The notes under the pieces: model-generated
The model's input: the letters and a program-made list of their open reading frames with translations, nothing else
Told to the model about the DNA's origin: nothing
The model's database searches: none
Origin: JBGOUV01 sp041477815
GTDB taxonomy: Bacteria; Acidobacteriota; Terriglobia; Bryobacterales; JACQDG01
NCBI GenBank assembly: GCA_041477815.1
Contig: JBGOUV010000061.1
Location: 1-21,922 of the forward strand
DNA: 21,922 nucleotides
Direction: 5' to 3'
Made by a program: the position numbers and the translations under genes
In this document: piece after piece, positions 21,045 through 21,922 of the stretch
Layout: the number at the start of each line of letters is the position of its first letter
Numbering within the stretch: the first letter of the stretch is position 1

Positions 21045-21922
21045 GGACTATCGCGCCGCTGCTCGTCGTATTCGCTTCGCCGCTGTGGGGACAGGCGGGG
21101 AGGCACATTGGGGCCGGAGGCTGCTCCGGCTCGAACTGCCACGGCGCCACGGCCGCCGCCGCCGAGAAGGACAGCCGCATCTGGGGCAACGAGTACGCCA
21201 TCTGGTCGCTCAACGACAAGCACTCCAAGGCCTGGAAGGCGCTCTCCGAGCCGCGCTCCAAGCGCATGGCGGAGATTCTGAAGATTGCCAATACCCAAGC
21301 GGACCGCCGCTGCACCGTCTGCCACGCGGTGGGCTCCTCGGAGAAGTCGGTCTCCGACGGCGTCGCCTGCGAGGGCTGCCACGGACCGGCCGAGAAGTGG
21401 CTCGGCCCGCACACCCAGGCCAACTCCCACGCCGGCAGCGTCGCCGCAGGCATGACCGATACCAAGAACCTGCGCCTCCGCGCCGCCCTGTGCCTGGAGT
21501 GCCACCTCGGAACCAAGGACAAGGTGGTCGACCACGAGCTCCTCGCCGCCGGCCACCCCGACCTGAACTTCGAGCTCGATACGTTCAGTTGGGCCCAGCC
21601 GGTGCATTATCGCGAGACCAGGCCGGCGGCGGGAAACAGCCTGCCGCGCCTCCGGGTGTGGGCGGTGGGGCAGGCCACCGCCCTCGCCCAAGGCATGCGC
21701 ACCCTGGCCCTGCGGGCCTCGCAGGGGTGGCCCGAATTCTCCGAGCTCGAATGCTACCAGTGCCACCACGACCTGCGCCTGGTTAGCTGGCGGCTCCAGC
21801 GCGGCTACGGCAGCCGCAAACCGGGGGCGCCGCAATTGAACCGGGCGCGGACGGAGGTGCTGCGCGTCCTGGTCGCCCAGGCTGCGCCCGACCAGCGGGA
21901 GGCCCTCGACAGCGCTCTATCC
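21041..21922 (+). CDS. c554-type multiheme cytochrome c (3' end outside the window)
   Basis: 294 codons are visible with no stop before the window ends. Signal peptide MRTIAPLLVVFASPLWGQA is followed by a CX4CH heme site (CSGSNCHG, about residues 28-34) and four CXXCH sites (CTVCH, CEGCH, CLECH, CYQCH), giving at least five hemes. The CX4CH opening, GVACEGCHGP and the GWPEFSELECYQCHHDL ending fit the cytochrome c554/c-prime family of periplasmic electron carriers. Its ATG overlaps the kinase-cyclase stop by 4 nt (ATGA), indicating translational coupling of a signalling protein with a redox carrier. By inference it works with the decaheme cytochrome encoded leftward. Further hemes may lie beyond the window. 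Confidence 0.88.
   Translation, partial: MRTIAPLLVVFASPLWGQAGRHIGAGGCSGSNCHGATAAAAEKDSRIWGNEYAIWSLNDKHSKAWKALSEPRSKRMAEILKIANTQADRRCTVCHAVGSSEKSVSDGVACEGCHGPAEKWLGPHTQANSHAGSVAAGMTDTKNLRLRAALCLECHLGTKDKVVDHELLAAGHPDLNFELDTFSWAQPVHYRETRPAAGNSLPRLRVWAVGQATALAQGMRTLALRASQGWPEFSELECYQCHHDLRLVSWRLQRGYGSRKPGAPQLNRARTEVLRVLVAQAAPDQREALDSALS

Noticed and set aside
1..21922. CRISPR arrays, tRNA or rRNA genes, insertion sequence transposases
   Set aside because: No regularly spaced direct repeats of CRISPR type, no tRNA/rRNA-like sequence noticed and no transposase-like protein seen on either strand. This was by reading only; a covariance-model scan would be decisive for RNA genes.

Overview
The window is a GC-rich bacterial chromosome segment, most likely from an Acidobacteriota of the Solibacter/Bryobacter type. 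The grounds are a secreted protein carrying the Solibacter C-terminal (TIGR03437-type) domain, several Hanks-type Ser/Thr kinases with TPR, TolB-like or cyclase domains, a GPRTPEGKA/NALKHGLT protein, and a c554-type multiheme cytochrome. The taxonomic call is inference from gene content.

Left part (1-9.2 kb), mostly ordinary scattered genes: the 5' end of one Ser/Thr kinase and a complete kinase/TolB-like/TPR paralogue in tandem (minus strand); an Asp-box beta-propeller protein (plus); a coupled gene pair whose second member is an internally deleted retropepsin-like protein without its catalytic motif (minus); the TIGR03437 secreted protein with a leaderless-type promoter (minus); a Tat-exported threonine-aldolase-like PLP enzyme (minus); a GPRTPEGKA-type protein that runs through a TGGCCACTGG inverted-repeat cluster without finding a stop (plus); a BatA/VWA membrane protein with one in-frame amber codon (plus); and a BrnT toxin remnant.

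Middle part (about 9.15-11.7 kb) reads as a lower-GC accessory segment. It holds a lipoprotein-like gene, a small three-helix membrane protein followed by a structure matching an integron attC site (18 bp stem, two bulged bases, unpaired spacer, GTTAGAC end), a frameshifted small gene, and the stub of another. No integrase is visible. The window therefore suggests a decayed cassette cluster (CALIN-like).

Right part (11.7-21.9 kb) is the most notable locus. Two transcription units diverge from a 44 bp intergenic region with mirrored -10 elements, each 10 nt from its start codon. Leftward, six tightly packed genes encode a secreted DUF4384 protein, a 743-residue fusion of two cNMP-binding domains, four [4Fe-4S] clusters and an FHA domain, a probable di-heme membrane cytochrome b, a membrane-anchored decaheme cytochrome c, a PP2C phosphatase, and a tail-anchored Ser/Thr kinase with a zinc ribbon. 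Rightward, a Ser/Thr kinase fused to a class III nucleotide cyclase, a membrane segment and a DUF4384-like domain overlaps by 4 nt a c554-type multiheme cytochrome that runs off the window.

Together these genes contain a cyclic-nucleotide maker and receptor, phospho-protein writers (two kinases), eraser (PP2C) and reader (FHA), and a chain of redox carriers from cytoplasmic Fe-S clusters through membrane hemes b to periplasmic hemes c. I infer a second-messenger- and phosphorylation-controlled transmembrane electron-transfer system. This is a hypothesis from domain content and gene order.
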